64,000 bases of DNA from Geitlerinema sp. PCC 7407 (GCF_000317045.1 NC_019703.1:1414501-1478500), one strand, 5' to 3'. Positions 37,328-46,048 are shown, counted from the stretch's first letter. Notes: generated from the letters alone by a model not told the origin. Numbers and translations: made by a program.

Positions 37328-37708
37328 ATGCAAGTATTTGTCTTGCTCTTTAATGCCCGCCAGGAAAACGAGGGAATTCATACCCTAAAAGTGGGCGATC
37401 GCAACACGGTCCTCATGTTTGAATCGGAGGACGACGCAATGCGCTTTGGGCTGTTGCTCGAAGCCCAGGATTTCCCGACGGCAACGGTCGAGAGCATCGA
37501 CGAGCAAGAAGTGCGGGAGTTTTGTGAGAGCGCTGGCTACGACTGCCAGCTGGTGTCCGAAGGAATGCTGGCGGTGCCGCCCGAGAGCAACGTCGACCAA
37601 ACAGACTGGAGCCCAGAAGGCCCGACCAGCGCTCCCGCCGAGTCAGGAGCAGATCTGTCATCGGACGAGATTGAACGAATTCGCCGTCGCCTAGAAGGAT
37701 TACTGTGA
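37328..37708 (+). CDS. DUF3110 domain-containing protein
   Basis: A 126-residue soluble protein of a family found in cyanobacteria and plastids. The N-terminal DUF3110 domain is clear: QVFVLLFNARQENEGIHTLK, then VLMFESEDDAMRFGLLLEAQDFPTATVESID. An acidic, disordered-looking tail ends in a short helix SSDEIERIRRRLEGLL. The ATG at 37328 matches the conserved start; the frame is open a little upstream. Function unknown. Its stop overlaps the GTG start of murQ (GTGA), implying translational coupling. Confidence 0.88.
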   Translation: MQVFVLLFNARQENEGIHTLKVGDRNTVLMFESEDDAMRFGLLLEAQDFPTATVESIDEQEVREFCESAGYDCQLVSEGMLAVPPESNVDQTDWSPEGPTSAPAESGADLSSDEIERIRRRLEGLL

Positions 37709-38649
37709 GCAGCGTGGAAAAGGTTTCGTTTGAAGCGCCCCATGAGCGTGGGCACCTGCTGACCGAGCAAGCCAATCCGGCCAGCCAAAACCTCGATGAG
37801 CTGTCTTCCCTGGAGCTAGTGGACCTGTTTAATCGGGAAGATGAGCGGGTTCTCGCCGCGATCGCCCAGGCCCGCAAGCCCCTGGCCGAAGCCATCGACC
37901 GAGCTGCCGAAGCGCTGCGCCGGGGCGGACGCTTGTTTTATGTGGGGGCGGGGACCAGCGGTCGCCTGGGCGTGCTGGATGCGGCGGAGTGTCCGCCCAC
38001 CTTCTGCACCCCGCCGGAGCTGGTGCAGGGCATCATTGCCGGGGGTGCGGGTGCCCTGATTCGCAGCTCGGAAGATCTCGAAGATCGGGCAGAGGACGGG
38101 GCAGAGGCGATCGCCCACCGGCAAATTCACGATCTTGATGTCGTGGTGGGCATCACCGCTGGCGGCACCACCCCCTACGTCCACGGTGCCCTTCACGCCG
38201 CCCGTCAGCGCGGCGCCACGACGGTCTTCATTGCCTGCGTGCCAGCCGATCAGGTGGGCGTCCAGGCCGATGTCGACATTCGTCTGCTGGTCGGCCCCGA
38301 GATTTTGGCTGGCTCGACTCGCCTCAAGGCCGGCACCGTCACCAAGCTGGCCCTGAATATCCTCTCTACCAGCGTGATGGTCCGCCTGGGCAAGGTCTAC
38401 GGCAACCGCATGGTCGACGTGGCCGTGACCAACCGCAAACTGCACGATCGCGCCCTGCGGATTTTGCGAGATCTGACGGAGCTGAGCCGTGAAGAGTGCG
38501 CTCTGCTGCTCGAAAAGAGCGATCGCTCCGTCAAGCTGGCCCTGCTCATGCACTGGACTGGCCTCGATCGCCACGCCGGAAAGGTTTTGCTCGAGCAGCA
38601 CCAGGGCAACCTGCGCCAGGCCGTGATGAGCCATCGCCCAACCCCTTAG
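37705..38649 (+). CDS. murQ: N-acetylmuramic acid 6-phosphate etherase
   Basis: Cleaves the lactyl ether of MurNAc-6-phosphate to GlcNAc-6-phosphate and D-lactate during recycling of cell-wall sugars. A 314-residue SIS-domain protein. RLFYVGAGTSGRLGVLDAAECPPTF carries the sugar-phosphate loop, GIIAGGAGALIRSSEDLEDR the catalytic Glu region, and VGITAGGTTPYVHGAL and AGSTRLKAGTVTKLALNILS are family signatures. The start is GTG at 37705, overlapping the upstream stop by 4 bp. No MurNAc kinase (AnmK) or importer is seen nearby. Confidence 0.96.
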   Translation: MSSVEKVSFEAPHERGHLLTEQANPASQNLDELSSLELVDLFNREDERVLAAIAQARKPLAEAIDRAAEALRRGGRLFYVGAGTSGRLGVLDAAECPPTFCTPPELVQGIIAGGAGALIRSSEDLEDRAEDGAEAIAHRQIHDLDVVVGITAGGTTPYVHGALHAARQRGATTVFIACVPADQVGVQADVDIRLLVGPEILAGSTRLKAGTVTKLALNILSTSVMVRLGKVYGNRMVDVAVTNRKLHDRALRILRDLTELSREECALLLEKSDRSVKLALLMHWTGLDRHAGKVLLEQHQGNLRQAVMSHRPTP

Positions 38650-38742
38650 GGCAAGGTTAAAGGAAGGCAGATATTTCAGGCCCTTCCCCTAGGACGTGCC
38701 TAGACTGAAATCAACTCCCCTCAACTCAACAGGAGGCCCCCC

Positions 38743-39345
38743 TTGCAAAATCGTGATTACACGCTGATCCTCGACAAAAGTGGCAGCATGTCCACAACCG
38801 ATCAGCCTGCTGGCCGCAGCCGCTGGCAAGAAGTCCAGGAATCCACCTTGGCCCTAGCTCGCAAGTGCGAGCAGTTTGACCCCAATGGCATCACGGTCTA
38901 CGTGTTCTCGGGCCGCTTCAAGCGCTACGACAACGTCACTGCGGCCAAGGTCGAGCAAATTTTCCTGGAAAACGACCCCGTGGGCACGACGAACCTAGCG
39001 GCCGTGCTCCAGGACGCTTTTAACTCCTACTTCCAGCGCAAGGGGGCCGGCCAGACTGCCTCTGAAGGCGAGACGATCCTGGTGGTGACCGATGGCGAAC
39101 CGGACGATCGCAAGGCGGTGATGGAGGTGATCGTTAATGCGTCGCGGAAGATGGAGCGCGACGAGGAGCTGGCGGTGTCGTTTATTCAGGTGGGCAATGA
39201 CCCCCAGGCAACCCGCTTTCTCCAGGCTCTCGACGAGCAGCTCCAGGGCGTCGGCGCGAAGTTCGATCTGTGCGACACCATTAGCCTGGGCGATATGGAG
39301 GATCTGAGTCTGGCGGAGGTTCTGACGAACGCGATTCAGGATTAA
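38743..39345 (+). CDS. VWA domain protein, copy 1 of a tandem pair
   Basis: A 200-residue protein consisting almost only of a von Willebrand factor A domain. The complete MIDAS is present: DKSGS (residues 11-15), a Thr in PVGTTNLAAVL and the Asp in VVTDGEPDD, so it should bind a divalent cation and a partner protein. No signal peptide, hence cytoplasmic. It starts with TTG at 38743 after a strong AGGAGG. The next gene is a paralogue differing at about 16 of 200 positions. Similar single-domain VWA proteins occur next to tellurium-resistance-type genes in other bacteria, but none are here. Partner unknown. Confidence 0.88.
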   Translation: MQNRDYTLILDKSGSMSTTDQPAGRSRWQEVQESTLALARKCEQFDPNGITVYVFSGRFKRYDNVTAAKVEQIFLENDPVGTTNLAAVLQDAFNSYFQRKGAGQTASEGETILVVTDGEPDDRKAVMEVIVNASRKMERDEELAVSFIQVGNDPQATRFLQALDEQLQGVGAKFDLCDTISLGDMEDLSLAEVLTNAIQD

Positions 39346-39471
39346 GGGCGATCGCCCTTTCCGTTGCGGCGCTGCGCATTGCAGGCCCCGCGCCTAGTCT
39401 GAAAGCAGCCTCAAGCTGCTGGAGTTGTTTGATCTAACGTTCAGATCTGATTCGATCCGAAAGGAGGCCCC

Positions 39472-40074
39472 TTGCAAAATCGCGACTATACGCTGATCCT
39501 CGACAAAAGTGGCAGCATGTCTACCAAAGATCAGCGCGGCGGCCGCAGCCGCTGGCAAGAAGCCCAGGAGTCGACCCTGGCCTTGGCCCGCAAGTGTGAA
39601 GAGTTTGATCCCGATGGCATCACGGTCTACGTGTTTTCGGGTCGCTTCAAGCGCTACGACAATGTCACCTCGGCCAAGGTCGAGCAGATTTTCCTAGAAA
39701 ACGACCCCGTTGGCACGACGAACCTGGCAGCGGTGCTCCAGGACGCTTTCAATTCCTACTTCCAGCGCAAGGGAGCCGGTCAGACTGCCACCGAGGGCGA
39801 GACGATCCTGGTGGTGACCGACGGTGAACCGGACGATCGCAAGGCGGTGATGGAGGTGATCGTCACTGCGTCGCGGAAGTTGGAGCGCGACGAGGAGCTG
39901 GCGGTTTCGTTTATCCAGGTGGGCAATGACCCCCAGGCAACCCGTTTTCTCCAGGCTCTCGATGATCAGCTCCAGGCGGTGGGCGCGAAGTTCGATATCT
40001 GCGACACCATCACCCTGGGCGATATGGAGGAGCTGAGTTTGGCAGAGGTGCTGATCAACGCGATCAATGACTAA
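39472..40074 (+). CDS. VWA domain protein, copy 2 of a tandem pair
   Basis: A 200-residue paralogue of the preceding gene, about 92 percent identical by eye and identical across the MIDAS (DKSGS, VGTTN, VTDGEPDD). Most differences are conservative; the most concentrated changes are at residues 19-23 (TTDQPAG in copy 1, TKDQRGG here). It also begins with TTG, preceded by AAAGGAGG. An upstream stretch GCCTAG(A/T)CTGAAA is shared by both genes (38698-38710 and 39392-39404), suggesting that each copy has its own promoter. A recent duplication maintained in frame. Confidence 0.88.
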   Translation: MQNRDYTLILDKSGSMSTKDQRGGRSRWQEAQESTLALARKCEEFDPDGITVYVFSGRFKRYDNVTSAKVEQIFLENDPVGTTNLAAVLQDAFNSYFQRKGAGQTATEGETILVVTDGEPDDRKAVMEVIVTASRKLERDEELAVSFIQVGNDPQATRFLQALDDQLQAVGAKFDICDTITLGDMEELSLAEVLINAIND

Positions 40075-40076
40075 GT

Positions 40077-40108
40077 CTGGACTAGGCCTGGACTAGGCCT
40101 GGACTAGG
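40077..40108 (+). repeat. 11-bp tandem repeat, three units
   Basis: CTGGACTAGGC occurs three times without interruption, the last unit lacking its final base, directly after the stop of the second VWA gene. Each unit contains TAG in one frame. Confidence 0.8.
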
Positions 40109-40176
40109 TTCGTGGCTCGCTGACTGAAAAAGTGCTCTGGTGCTGGCTGCTGTTTGCCCTTGACTGCGATCGCCCC

Positions 40177-40722
40177 ATGCTTCCCCTTGACCCCAACGAC
40201 CCCATTGACAAGCTCCTAGCGGAGGTGCAGGCGGAGAGCGTGCCCCCGCCGAAGCCCCCAGCAACTCCGAGTCCGACCCCGCCGGAGAGTCGCTCTGGTC
40301 AGGCTTCGCTGGATCAGCTGCTGGGCCAGATCCAGGGCACTCCGCAGCCGATCGCCTCCCCAAGCGGGCGATCGCCCACGCCGCCCACGCCCGACCCCTT
40401 ACCGCCCCTGACGCCGCCGCGCGATCCGGGGCTAGACGAGCTCCTGGGCTCGCTCAAGACGACGTATCAGCAGCAAGAGGCAGCGGCAGAGCGCGATCGC
40501 CAGCAGGCCCTCGCCGCAGAGCGACAGCGCCAGCGCGAGCAAGAGGCGGCAGAGCGTGCTGCCTTCGCTCAGCAAGCCCAAGACTGGCTGTCCAAGCTCG
40601 ATCCGCTGTCGGCAGATGGACTGTGGTTCAACCAGTTTGCTGAGCGCTATCCCTCGCGTCTGGAGGCTGCCATCGATTTTTTGCGGGCCTCGGCGCTGAA
40701 TTCGCCAGAGGGACAGCCCTAG
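40177..40722 (+). CDS. Slr1339-like cyanobacterial protein (putative salt-stress family)
   Basis: A 181-residue soluble protein. It begins with a short motif (LDPNDPIDKLLAEVQAE) repeated as LDQLLGQIQ and LDELLGSLKTTYQ, separated by proline-rich linkers. A charged Gln/Glu/Arg-rich coiled coil (about residues 100-145) follows, then a conserved end WLSKLDPLSADGLWFNQFAERYPSRLEAAIDFL. This architecture matches what I recall of the cyanobacterial family named after Slr1339, annotated as a salt-stress protein; the role is not established. The ATG at 40177 is preferred over an upstream TTG that would add 15 unrelated residues. Confidence 0.65.
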   Translation: MLPLDPNDPIDKLLAEVQAESVPPPKPPATPSPTPPESRSGQASLDQLLGQIQGTPQPIASPSGRSPTPPTPDPLPPLTPPRDPGLDELLGSLKTTYQQQEAAAERDRQQALAAERQRQREQEAAERAAFAQQAQDWLSKLDPLSADGLWFNQFAERYPSRLEAAIDFLRASALNSPEGQP

Positions 40723-41167
40723 GCTAAACCCTCAACTTTAAGCATTTTTACGTAGACAAAGGTAATCTTTAAAACAGCCTCAAAGGGCGTATAGGCTAAA
40801 TGGCTTCTGGAGAAAAAGGAGCCTTAGCCTAAATTTTTGGCTTTTTGGAGGCGATCGCCCTTGAAACATTCACTTTTTCGCCAGTAAGCGCCAAAATCTA
40901 GCGCCCCTCGGCCTGCTTCTTTGTGAGAAGCAAAAATCCTCTGAGCTGGTACCGCATCTAGCTCAGGTAGTAGATTAATTCTTGAATTTGGCCGTCAACC
41001 GTAATAGTACTTAGTCGTCAATCGTTCGAAATTCAACACTTCGGTAATCTAAGGTGTTCATCCGCTGATTTGACCGGGAATGCTGGGAATAGTCAGCTAC
41101 CCTTCAAGATCTCGTTGATGAATTGAGCTGATTGCACGGTCTGTTTGTACTGGAGTTAGGGTAGGCA
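40723..41167. other. Intergenic region upstream of the GAF/HK-like gene
   Basis: About 445 bp, AT-rich near its right end. It presumably holds the promoter of the gene at 41168. No RNA gene or repeat recognised. Confidence 0.5.
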
Positions 41168-42640
41168 ATGGTAAGCCCAGAAAATAGATTATTTTGCCGC
41201 TTGGATGGCCTCACGGTCGCCGCCCGGGAGCAGCAGCGCCTCGCCCGCTTGACTGAGCTGGAACTTACGGAAGCCGGCAGTATCCCCATTTTTGAAGAGG
41301 CTACTCAGACCGCCGCACGTTTTCTTGAAGCTTCTATTTGTGTTCTGAGCATTATTGATCAGAAGTATCAGTGGTTTCGCGCAGCGGTGGGGCTGTCTCA
41401 CCTGGGCTTGATGAATGAGCTGGCGACCTCGCGGCAGCTGCTGCGTGAAGATTCTTTGTGTACCTACGTGGTGGACAGTCACCAGGTTTTGGCGATCGAT
41501 GACACCCTGAGCAATGGGGCGATCGCCCGGAGCTTGCTGGTCCAGCAGTATGGCATTCGCTCCTACCTGGGAGCGCCGCTGATGAGTTCCTCGGGACACT
41601 GTCTGGGGACGTTGGCGATTTTTGATCTGTCGCCCCGCACTTTCACCAGCCGCGACGCGGAGTGCTTGGAGCTGATCGCTCGCTGGAGCGTGAGCGAGTA
41701 CGAGCGCAGCCGCTATGCAGCCCAGACAAGTCGGCCCCCTCGCGTGACGCCGGCCCTAGAGCGATCGCTAGCCGGTGATCTGGAGCGATCGCTCCAGCCC
41801 GTCGCCCTCACCCATTCCCCCAATCTGGTCAAAGTGCAGCTGCTCAATCAGCTGACCCAGGAGCTGCGCACACCCCTGACGTCGGTTTTGGGCATGACCA
41901 GCGTGCTCAACCGGGAAATTTATGGCCCATTGACCAGCAAGCAAAAGGAATACCTGAATGTTATTCACTGCAGCGGCCAGTACCTGCTGTCCTTGGTGAA
42001 TGAGATTTTGGAGCTGGGCAATCTGGGTGAGGGCAGCCATCCCCTCAGCCTGACGTCGGTGGATATTGAGATGCTGTGCCAGCAGGCGATCAACAGCTTG
42101 GCCCAGGCGGCTCAGCGCCAGGAATTGCAGGTCAGCTTGTCCATCGAGCCGGGCAATCGCATTTGGGTTCTGGACAAGGAAAAAGTTCGGCAAGTGCTTT
42201 ATCACCTGCTGTTTAGCGTGATCCAAGCGGCCAATGCGGGCAGCATCATCCGGGTGCACGTCTCGCGCAAGGCCGATCGCCTGAACATTGCAATTTGGGT
42301 GACTCACCCGTGGCTTGGGGAGGGGCTGCCCTATGGTGAGCTGTATATCAATGAGGCAGCCGCTCTGGCGAATTTGAGCAGTGCGTTTGAGAATGGCGGC
42401 TTGGCGAGTGGGGCGATCGCCGGTCAGACGACGGTGACGGCTCTCAGCACGCCTCCTGAGGCGATCAAGGAACCGAATGCGGACCTGAAAACGGACGATC
42501 GCGAAAATCTTCGCCTGCTGCTGAGCTGCTATTTGACCGAACTTCACGGCGGCCAAATTTCCTTGCAGGGGACACCGGAGTCCGGCTATCGCTACGTCAT
42601 TGAGCTGCCTTCGCGCGAAGACTTGCTGGATATTTCCTGA
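41168..42640 (+). CDS. GAF-domain histidine-kinase-like protein with degenerate catalytic motifs
   Basis: A 490-residue cytoplasmic protein. A GAF sensor domain (about 40-175: ASICVLSIIDQKYQWFRAAV, then GIRSYLGAPLMSSSGHCLGT) precedes a HisKA-like dimer helix (about 222-285) and an ATPase-like domain to the end. The H-box reads LTQELRTPLTSV where active kinases have S-H-E-L-R-T-P-L, so the phospho-acceptor His is Gln231. The N-box region (KEKVRQVLYHLLFSVIQAA) lacks the usual Asn cluster, and no clear DxGxG box is visible. It is probably a pseudokinase or adaptor rather than an autophosphorylating sensor. No response regulator is adjacent. The assigned ATG at 41168 lacks a strong Shine-Dalgarno sequence. 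Confidence 0.85.
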   Translation: MVSPENRLFCRLDGLTVAAREQQRLARLTELELTEAGSIPIFEEATQTAARFLEASICVLSIIDQKYQWFRAAVGLSHLGLMNELATSRQLLREDSLCTYVVDSHQVLAIDDTLSNGAIARSLLVQQYGIRSYLGAPLMSSSGHCLGTLAIFDLSPRTFTSRDAECLELIARWSVSEYERSRYAAQTSRPPRVTPALERSLAGDLERSLQPVALTHSPNLVKVQLLNQLTQELRTPLTSVLGMTSVLNREIYGPLTSKQKEYLNVIHCSGQYLLSLVNEILELGNLGEGSHPLSLTSVDIEMLCQQAINSLAQAAQRQELQVSLSIEPGNRIWVLDKEKVRQVLYHLLFSVIQAANAGSIIRVHVSRKADRLNIAIWVTHPWLGEGLPYGELYINEAAALANLSSAFENGGLASGAIAGQTTVTALSTPPEAIKEPNADLKTDDRENLRLLLSCYLTELHGGQISLQGTPESGYRYVIELPSREDLLDIS

Positions 42641-42835
42641 ATTTTTGCGCGGATGAGGTCCCTTCCGTTGGCGGCGTTTTTGCGGATAATGGCAAGAGCC
42701 AAAACAGATAGTCTCCCAATCGCAATGATTTAATCTGGCGCTGGGACAGGTCTGTTTTCGGGGCGTCGAGTCTTGCTGATCTCGCTGCTTTTGTCTCTCC
42801 CCCGCTCGGCGGATAGGGTCTCTCGGAGGAATTCG

Positions 42836-44233
42836 ATGACTTCAATTTGGCAACAGCTGACGCTTTCTGGCTCAGTGTTGACCCAGTGGTTTCAGTACAG
42901 CTATGTCGGTCGCTTTGCGGGGCTGCTGCGCAGCTGGCGACAGGGTAGCTGGCTTTTGCAGTGGTCTGAGCCGCTTGGCTTTGGGCTGCTGAGCGCGGTT
43001 TTTGGCCTTGCGCCTTTTGTAACGAACGCGCTGATTGGCTTGCTGCTGCTGGCCTGCGGGGCTTTTTGGTTGATTGTGACGCTCTCGGACGATCGCGAAG
43101 TGGGCGGCCTGACGCCGATTCACGGGATGGTGACGCTCTTTTGGGGCGTGATGACCCTGGCGATGGGGCTGTCGCTGGTGCGCCGAGCAGCGTTTGAGGG
43201 CTGGACGAAGCTGACGCTCTACGTGCTGCTTTTTTTGCTAATGGCTCGGGTGCTGCGATCGCCCCGCTGGCGCTCTTGGCTGATCACGGTGTACCTCCAC
43301 GCGTCGCTGATCGTGAGCGTATACGGAATTCGTCAGCGCTTTTTTGGGGCGACGGCGCTGGCGACCTGGGTCGACCCGGAGTCGCCACTGTCCAACACGA
43401 TCCGGGTCTACAGCTTTTTGGGCAACCCCAATTTGCTGGCGGCGTACCTGCTGCCGGCGATCGCCCTAAGCGCCGTGGCGATTTTTCACTGGCGCGGCTG
43501 GGTACCCAAACTGCTGGCGGTTACCATGTTTGGCCTCAACACGGCGTGTCTGATTTTGACCTATAGCCGTGGGGGCTGGATTGGCTTTTTGGCTTTAGCC
43601 TTTGTGCTGTCGGTGCTGATGGTGCAATGGTGGAGTATTCGCTTTTCGCCGTTCTGGCGGGTGTGGGCGCTGCCGGTGCTGCTAGGCGCGATGGTGAGCG
43701 TGGGCGTGCTGGCGGTCCTGTTTGTTGAGCCGCTACAGCAGCGAGTGCTCAGCATTTTTGCCGGCCGCGAGGACAGCAGCAATAACTTCCGGATCAACGT
43801 GTGGATGTCGGTGCTGGAGATGATCCGCGATCGCCCCATTCTGGGCATCGGTCCCGGCAATGATGCCTTCAACTTGATTTATCCGGCCTATCAGCGGCCT
43901 CGCTTTAGCGCCCTCAGCGCCTACTCGGTGTTTCTGGAGGTCACGGTTGAGGCGGGTCTTTTGGGCTTGGCAAGCTTCTTGGGCCTGCTGTTTGTTGCGT
44001 TTAATCAGGGCTGGTCTAGCATTCAGCGGCTGCGACTGGTGGGCGATCGCGATGGGCTGTGGCTGGTCGCTGCGATCGCTGCGATCGCCGGTCTGCTGGC
44101 TCACGGTCTGGTAGACACCGTCTGGTACCGTCCCCAGGTCAACACGCTCTGGTGGTTCTGCCTGGCCCTGCTCGCCAGCTTCTACCTGCCTCGCTCTCGG
44201 ATGGCCGATGAGACGCCAGAAAGTTCTCTCTGA
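42836..44233 (+). CDS. ictB: IctB family membrane protein (O-antigen ligase-like)
   Basis: A 465-residue integral membrane protein with about 10-11 helices. It closely follows the cyanobacterial IctB pattern: the start MTSIWQQLTLSG, WSEPLGFGLLSAVFG, YSFLGNPNLLAAYLLPAIAL, LILTYSRGGWIGFLALAFV, VLSIFAGREDSSNNFRINVW and RPILGIGPGNDAFNLIYPAY. IctB was first proposed to affect inorganic-carbon accumulation, but the fold is that of Wzy/O-antigen ligase (PF04932), so its biochemical role is debated. The ATG at 42836 has GGAGGA 6 nt upstream. A bidirectional terminator follows at 44333. Confidence 0.93.
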   Translation: MTSIWQQLTLSGSVLTQWFQYSYVGRFAGLLRSWRQGSWLLQWSEPLGFGLLSAVFGLAPFVTNALIGLLLLACGAFWLIVTLSDDREVGGLTPIHGMVTLFWGVMTLAMGLSLVRRAAFEGWTKLTLYVLLFLLMARVLRSPRWRSWLITVYLHASLIVSVYGIRQRFFGATALATWVDPESPLSNTIRVYSFLGNPNLLAAYLLPAIALSAVAIFHWRGWVPKLLAVTMFGLNTACLILTYSRGGWIGFLALAFVLSVLMVQWWSIRFSPFWRVWALPVLLGAMVSVGVLAVLFVEPLQQRVLSIFAGREDSSNNFRINVWMSVLEMIRDRPILGIGPGNDAFNLIYPAYQRPRFSALSAYSVFLEVTVEAGLLGLASFLGLLFVAFNQGWSSIQRLRLVGDRDGLWLVAAIAAIAGLLAHGLVDTVWYRPQVNTLWWFCLALLASFYLPRSRMADETPESSL

Positions 44234-44332
44234 GGCCGCTTTGGCGTCCAGGGGGCCGGATTGAGGCCTCTGGGCACCAACCGGCGAGGGCGAATCCCGC
44301 TTCCCCCTTCCACTACTTGCCAATAAACGCAA

Positions 44333-44367
44333 ATTCACGCCGAACTGCCCGCGCAGTCGGCGTGAAT
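44333..44367. terminator. Bidirectional terminator between ictB and smpB
   Basis: Long stem ATTCACGCCG(A)ACTGC / GCAGTCGGCGTGAAT with a 4-nt loop and one bulged A, followed on the forward strand by CTGTTTTG. It lies between two converging genes. Confidence 0.8.
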
Positions 44368-44384
44368 CTGTTTTGTGAGCCTCT

Positions 44385-44852
44385 CTAGTACTGCTTGAGC
44401 GCCCGCTCGATTTCCCGCTTGGCCTGACGGCCTTTTAGGGTCTCCCGCTTGTCGTAGAGCTTCTTACCGCGTCCCAGGCCCAGACTGACCTTGACCTTGC
44501 CACGCTTGAGATAGAGCTTGAGGGGTACCAGGGTCAGGCCCTGCTGCTCCAGCTTGCCGATCAGCTTGTTGATTTCTTTGCGGTGCAGTAGCAGCTTGCG
44601 GTTGCGGCGCGGATCGTGCTGAAAAAACTGCCCAGCGCTTTCGTGGGGCGACACGTGGACATTCATCAGCCAGGCCTCGCCACCGCGCACCAGAGCGAAG
44701 CCGTCGCGCAGATTGGCCCTGCCTTCCCGAATTGACTTCACCTCAGTCCCCTGAAGCTGGATGCCCGCTTCGTAGGTCTCCAAAATTTCGTATTGATAGC
44801 GAGCTTGTCGATTGTCGCTTACAACTTTGTATCCGTCGTCTTCTTTGGCCAT
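44385..44852 (-). CDS. smpB: SsrA-binding protein SmpB
   Basis: Binds tmRNA and brings it to stalled ribosomes for trans-translation. 155 residues, a typical length. The OB-fold is recognisable from YQYEILETYEAGIQLQGTEV, the SIREGRANLRDGFALV motif, NVHVSPHESA, and the C-terminal basic tail SLGLGRGKKLYDKRETLKGR that enters the mRNA channel. The ATG at 44852 (AKEDDGYKVVSDNRQARYQY) is the conserved start; a frame to 44876 adds 8 non-conserved residues. The tmRNA gene itself is not in the window. Confidence 0.97.
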   Translation of the reverse strand: MAKEDDGYKVVSDNRQARYQYEILETYEAGIQLQGTEVKSIREGRANLRDGFALVRGGEAWLMNVHVSPHESAGQFFQHDPRRNRKLLLHRKEINKLIGKLEQQGLTLVPLKLYLKRGKVKVSLGLGRGKKLYDKRETLKGRQAKREIERALKQY

Positions 44853-44955
44853 AAAACGTTGGGTGCGGCTCACCAATCAAGAAGGGCATTTGAGCGCCCT
44901 AGAGTCTAGCTTATCGAGAATTTCCGGCTTCTAGCGCGATCAGAGGCGATCGCCC

Positions 44956-45225
44956 TCACTCTCCGAGTGCAATACACCACTCGTGCAGCTCGTAGCAAAC
45001 GCACTGATGTTTGACCAGCGGGTCGTGCTTCACGATCTGGCGCGCCTGCTCTAGAGACTCGGCGCGAAAAAGCAGCATACCGCCGCCGCGCTCCTTCCAG
45101 TAGCCCGTTTTGGCCTCGTGGCCCTGGTCAATCAGCTGCTGCACATAGACCTTGTGTGCAGGCACATACTGGTCAAAAACTGACTTCTCGACAATTCCGG
45201 TTTCGATTTTCACAAACCAAGGCAT
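44956..45225 (-). CDS. YciI family protein
   Basis: An 89-residue dimeric alpha-beta barrel protein. The start PWFVKIETGIVEKSVFDQYV, HKVYVQQLIDQGHEAKTGYW, the GGGMLLFRAESLEQARQIVK segment and the DPLVKHQCVCYELHEW ending match the YciI-like family, whose conserved His-Asp pair suggests a catalytic role that has not been defined. ATG start at 45225. It is on the same strand as smpB with a gap of about 100 bp, so co-transcription is possible but unproven. Confidence 0.88.
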   Translation of the reverse strand: MPWFVKIETGIVEKSVFDQYVPAHKVYVQQLIDQGHEAKTGYWKERGGGMLLFRAESLEQARQIVKHDPLVKHQCVCYELHEWCIALGE

Positions 45226-45388
45226 GGATTTTTTGTAGGGAAATCTCTAGAGTCTGGATCTCGCTAGGCCTTTGCAGGGCTGGCAGGAGGTATCGATTTC
45301 CCACTCTAGCAATTTGGTGGCGATCGCCTCGCAAGCTGTGATCGCCTGTCTGGCTAAACTAGGGGCGATCGCCTTTTGCTCGAGCACC

Positions 45389-45937
45389 ATGAGCCCAACG
45401 TCCCAGCTGTACTTCATCGCCCTGCTGCCTCCAGAACCCCTCCAGGCCGAGGCGACTGCCTTCAAAGAGCATTTCGCGGCCCACTACGACAGCCGCGCCG
45501 CCCTCAAGTCTCCGCCCCACATCACCCTGCAGCCGCCCTTTCAGTGGCCAGCCGACCAGGCCCCCACCCTCGAAACGACGCTCCAGGACTTTGCGGCCCA
45601 GCAAGCACCCCTGGAGATTCAGCTCAGCGGTTTTGGGGCTTTTCCGCCCCGAGTGATCTATCTCCACGTCCACCGGAGCGAGCCTCTTTTGGCCTTGCAG
45701 CGATCGCTGCGATCGCACCTCGAAACCACGCTGGCGATCGCCGACCCCTCAACCCGACCCTTCGCCCCCCACCTCACCCTCGCCTACAAAGACCTGCGTC
45801 CCGACCAGTTTCAGGCTGCGTGGCCCCAATTCCGCGATCGCCCCTTCAACCACCAGTTCACCGCCCAGCACCTTACCCTCCTCCTCCATCGCGATCGCCG
45901 CTGGCATCCCGTCCGCACCTTTTCCCTGCGCCCATAA
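45389..45937 (+). CDS. 2'-5' RNA ligase family protein (2H phosphoesterase)
   Basis: A 182-residue protein of the LigT/2H fold, whose members hydrolyse or form 2'-5' and cyclic phosphodiester bonds in RNA or nucleotides. Both catalytic His-x-Thr motifs are present: PPHITLQPPF (HIT) and FAPHLTLAYK (HLT). QLYFIALLPPEPLQAEATAF is the expected first strand and helix. I chose the ATG at 45389 because it starts the conserved fold; the frame is open 39 codons upstream in sequence that looks non-coding. Substrate not predictable. The long leader of the DUF4278 gene follows. Confidence 0.88.
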   Translation: MSPTSQLYFIALLPPEPLQAEATAFKEHFAAHYDSRAALKSPPHITLQPPFQWPADQAPTLETTLQDFAAQQAPLEIQLSGFGAFPPRVIYLHVHRSEPLLALQRSLRSHLETTLAIADPSTRPFAPHLTLAYKDLRPDQFQAAWPQFRDRPFNHQFTAQHLTLLLHRDRRWHPVRTFSLRP

Positions 45938-46048
45938 ATCGGCTATTTTGTTAAGTTTTGTTAATAAAGCAATTGTTCGTCATGAACAAAAATCATGAAA
46001 CACTTGCCAGGAAAGAGCTTCAGCCTTTTTGAGAATCGACTCCCGCAT

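Noticed and set aside
37816-38634. 272-residue reverse-strand frame
   Set aside because: Antisense shadow of murQ.
40132-40176. Upstream TTG extension of the Slr1339-like gene (LWCWLLFALDCDRP)
   Set aside because: Looks like a signal peptide at first sight but has no ribosome binding site, and the conserved protein starts at the ATG at 40177.
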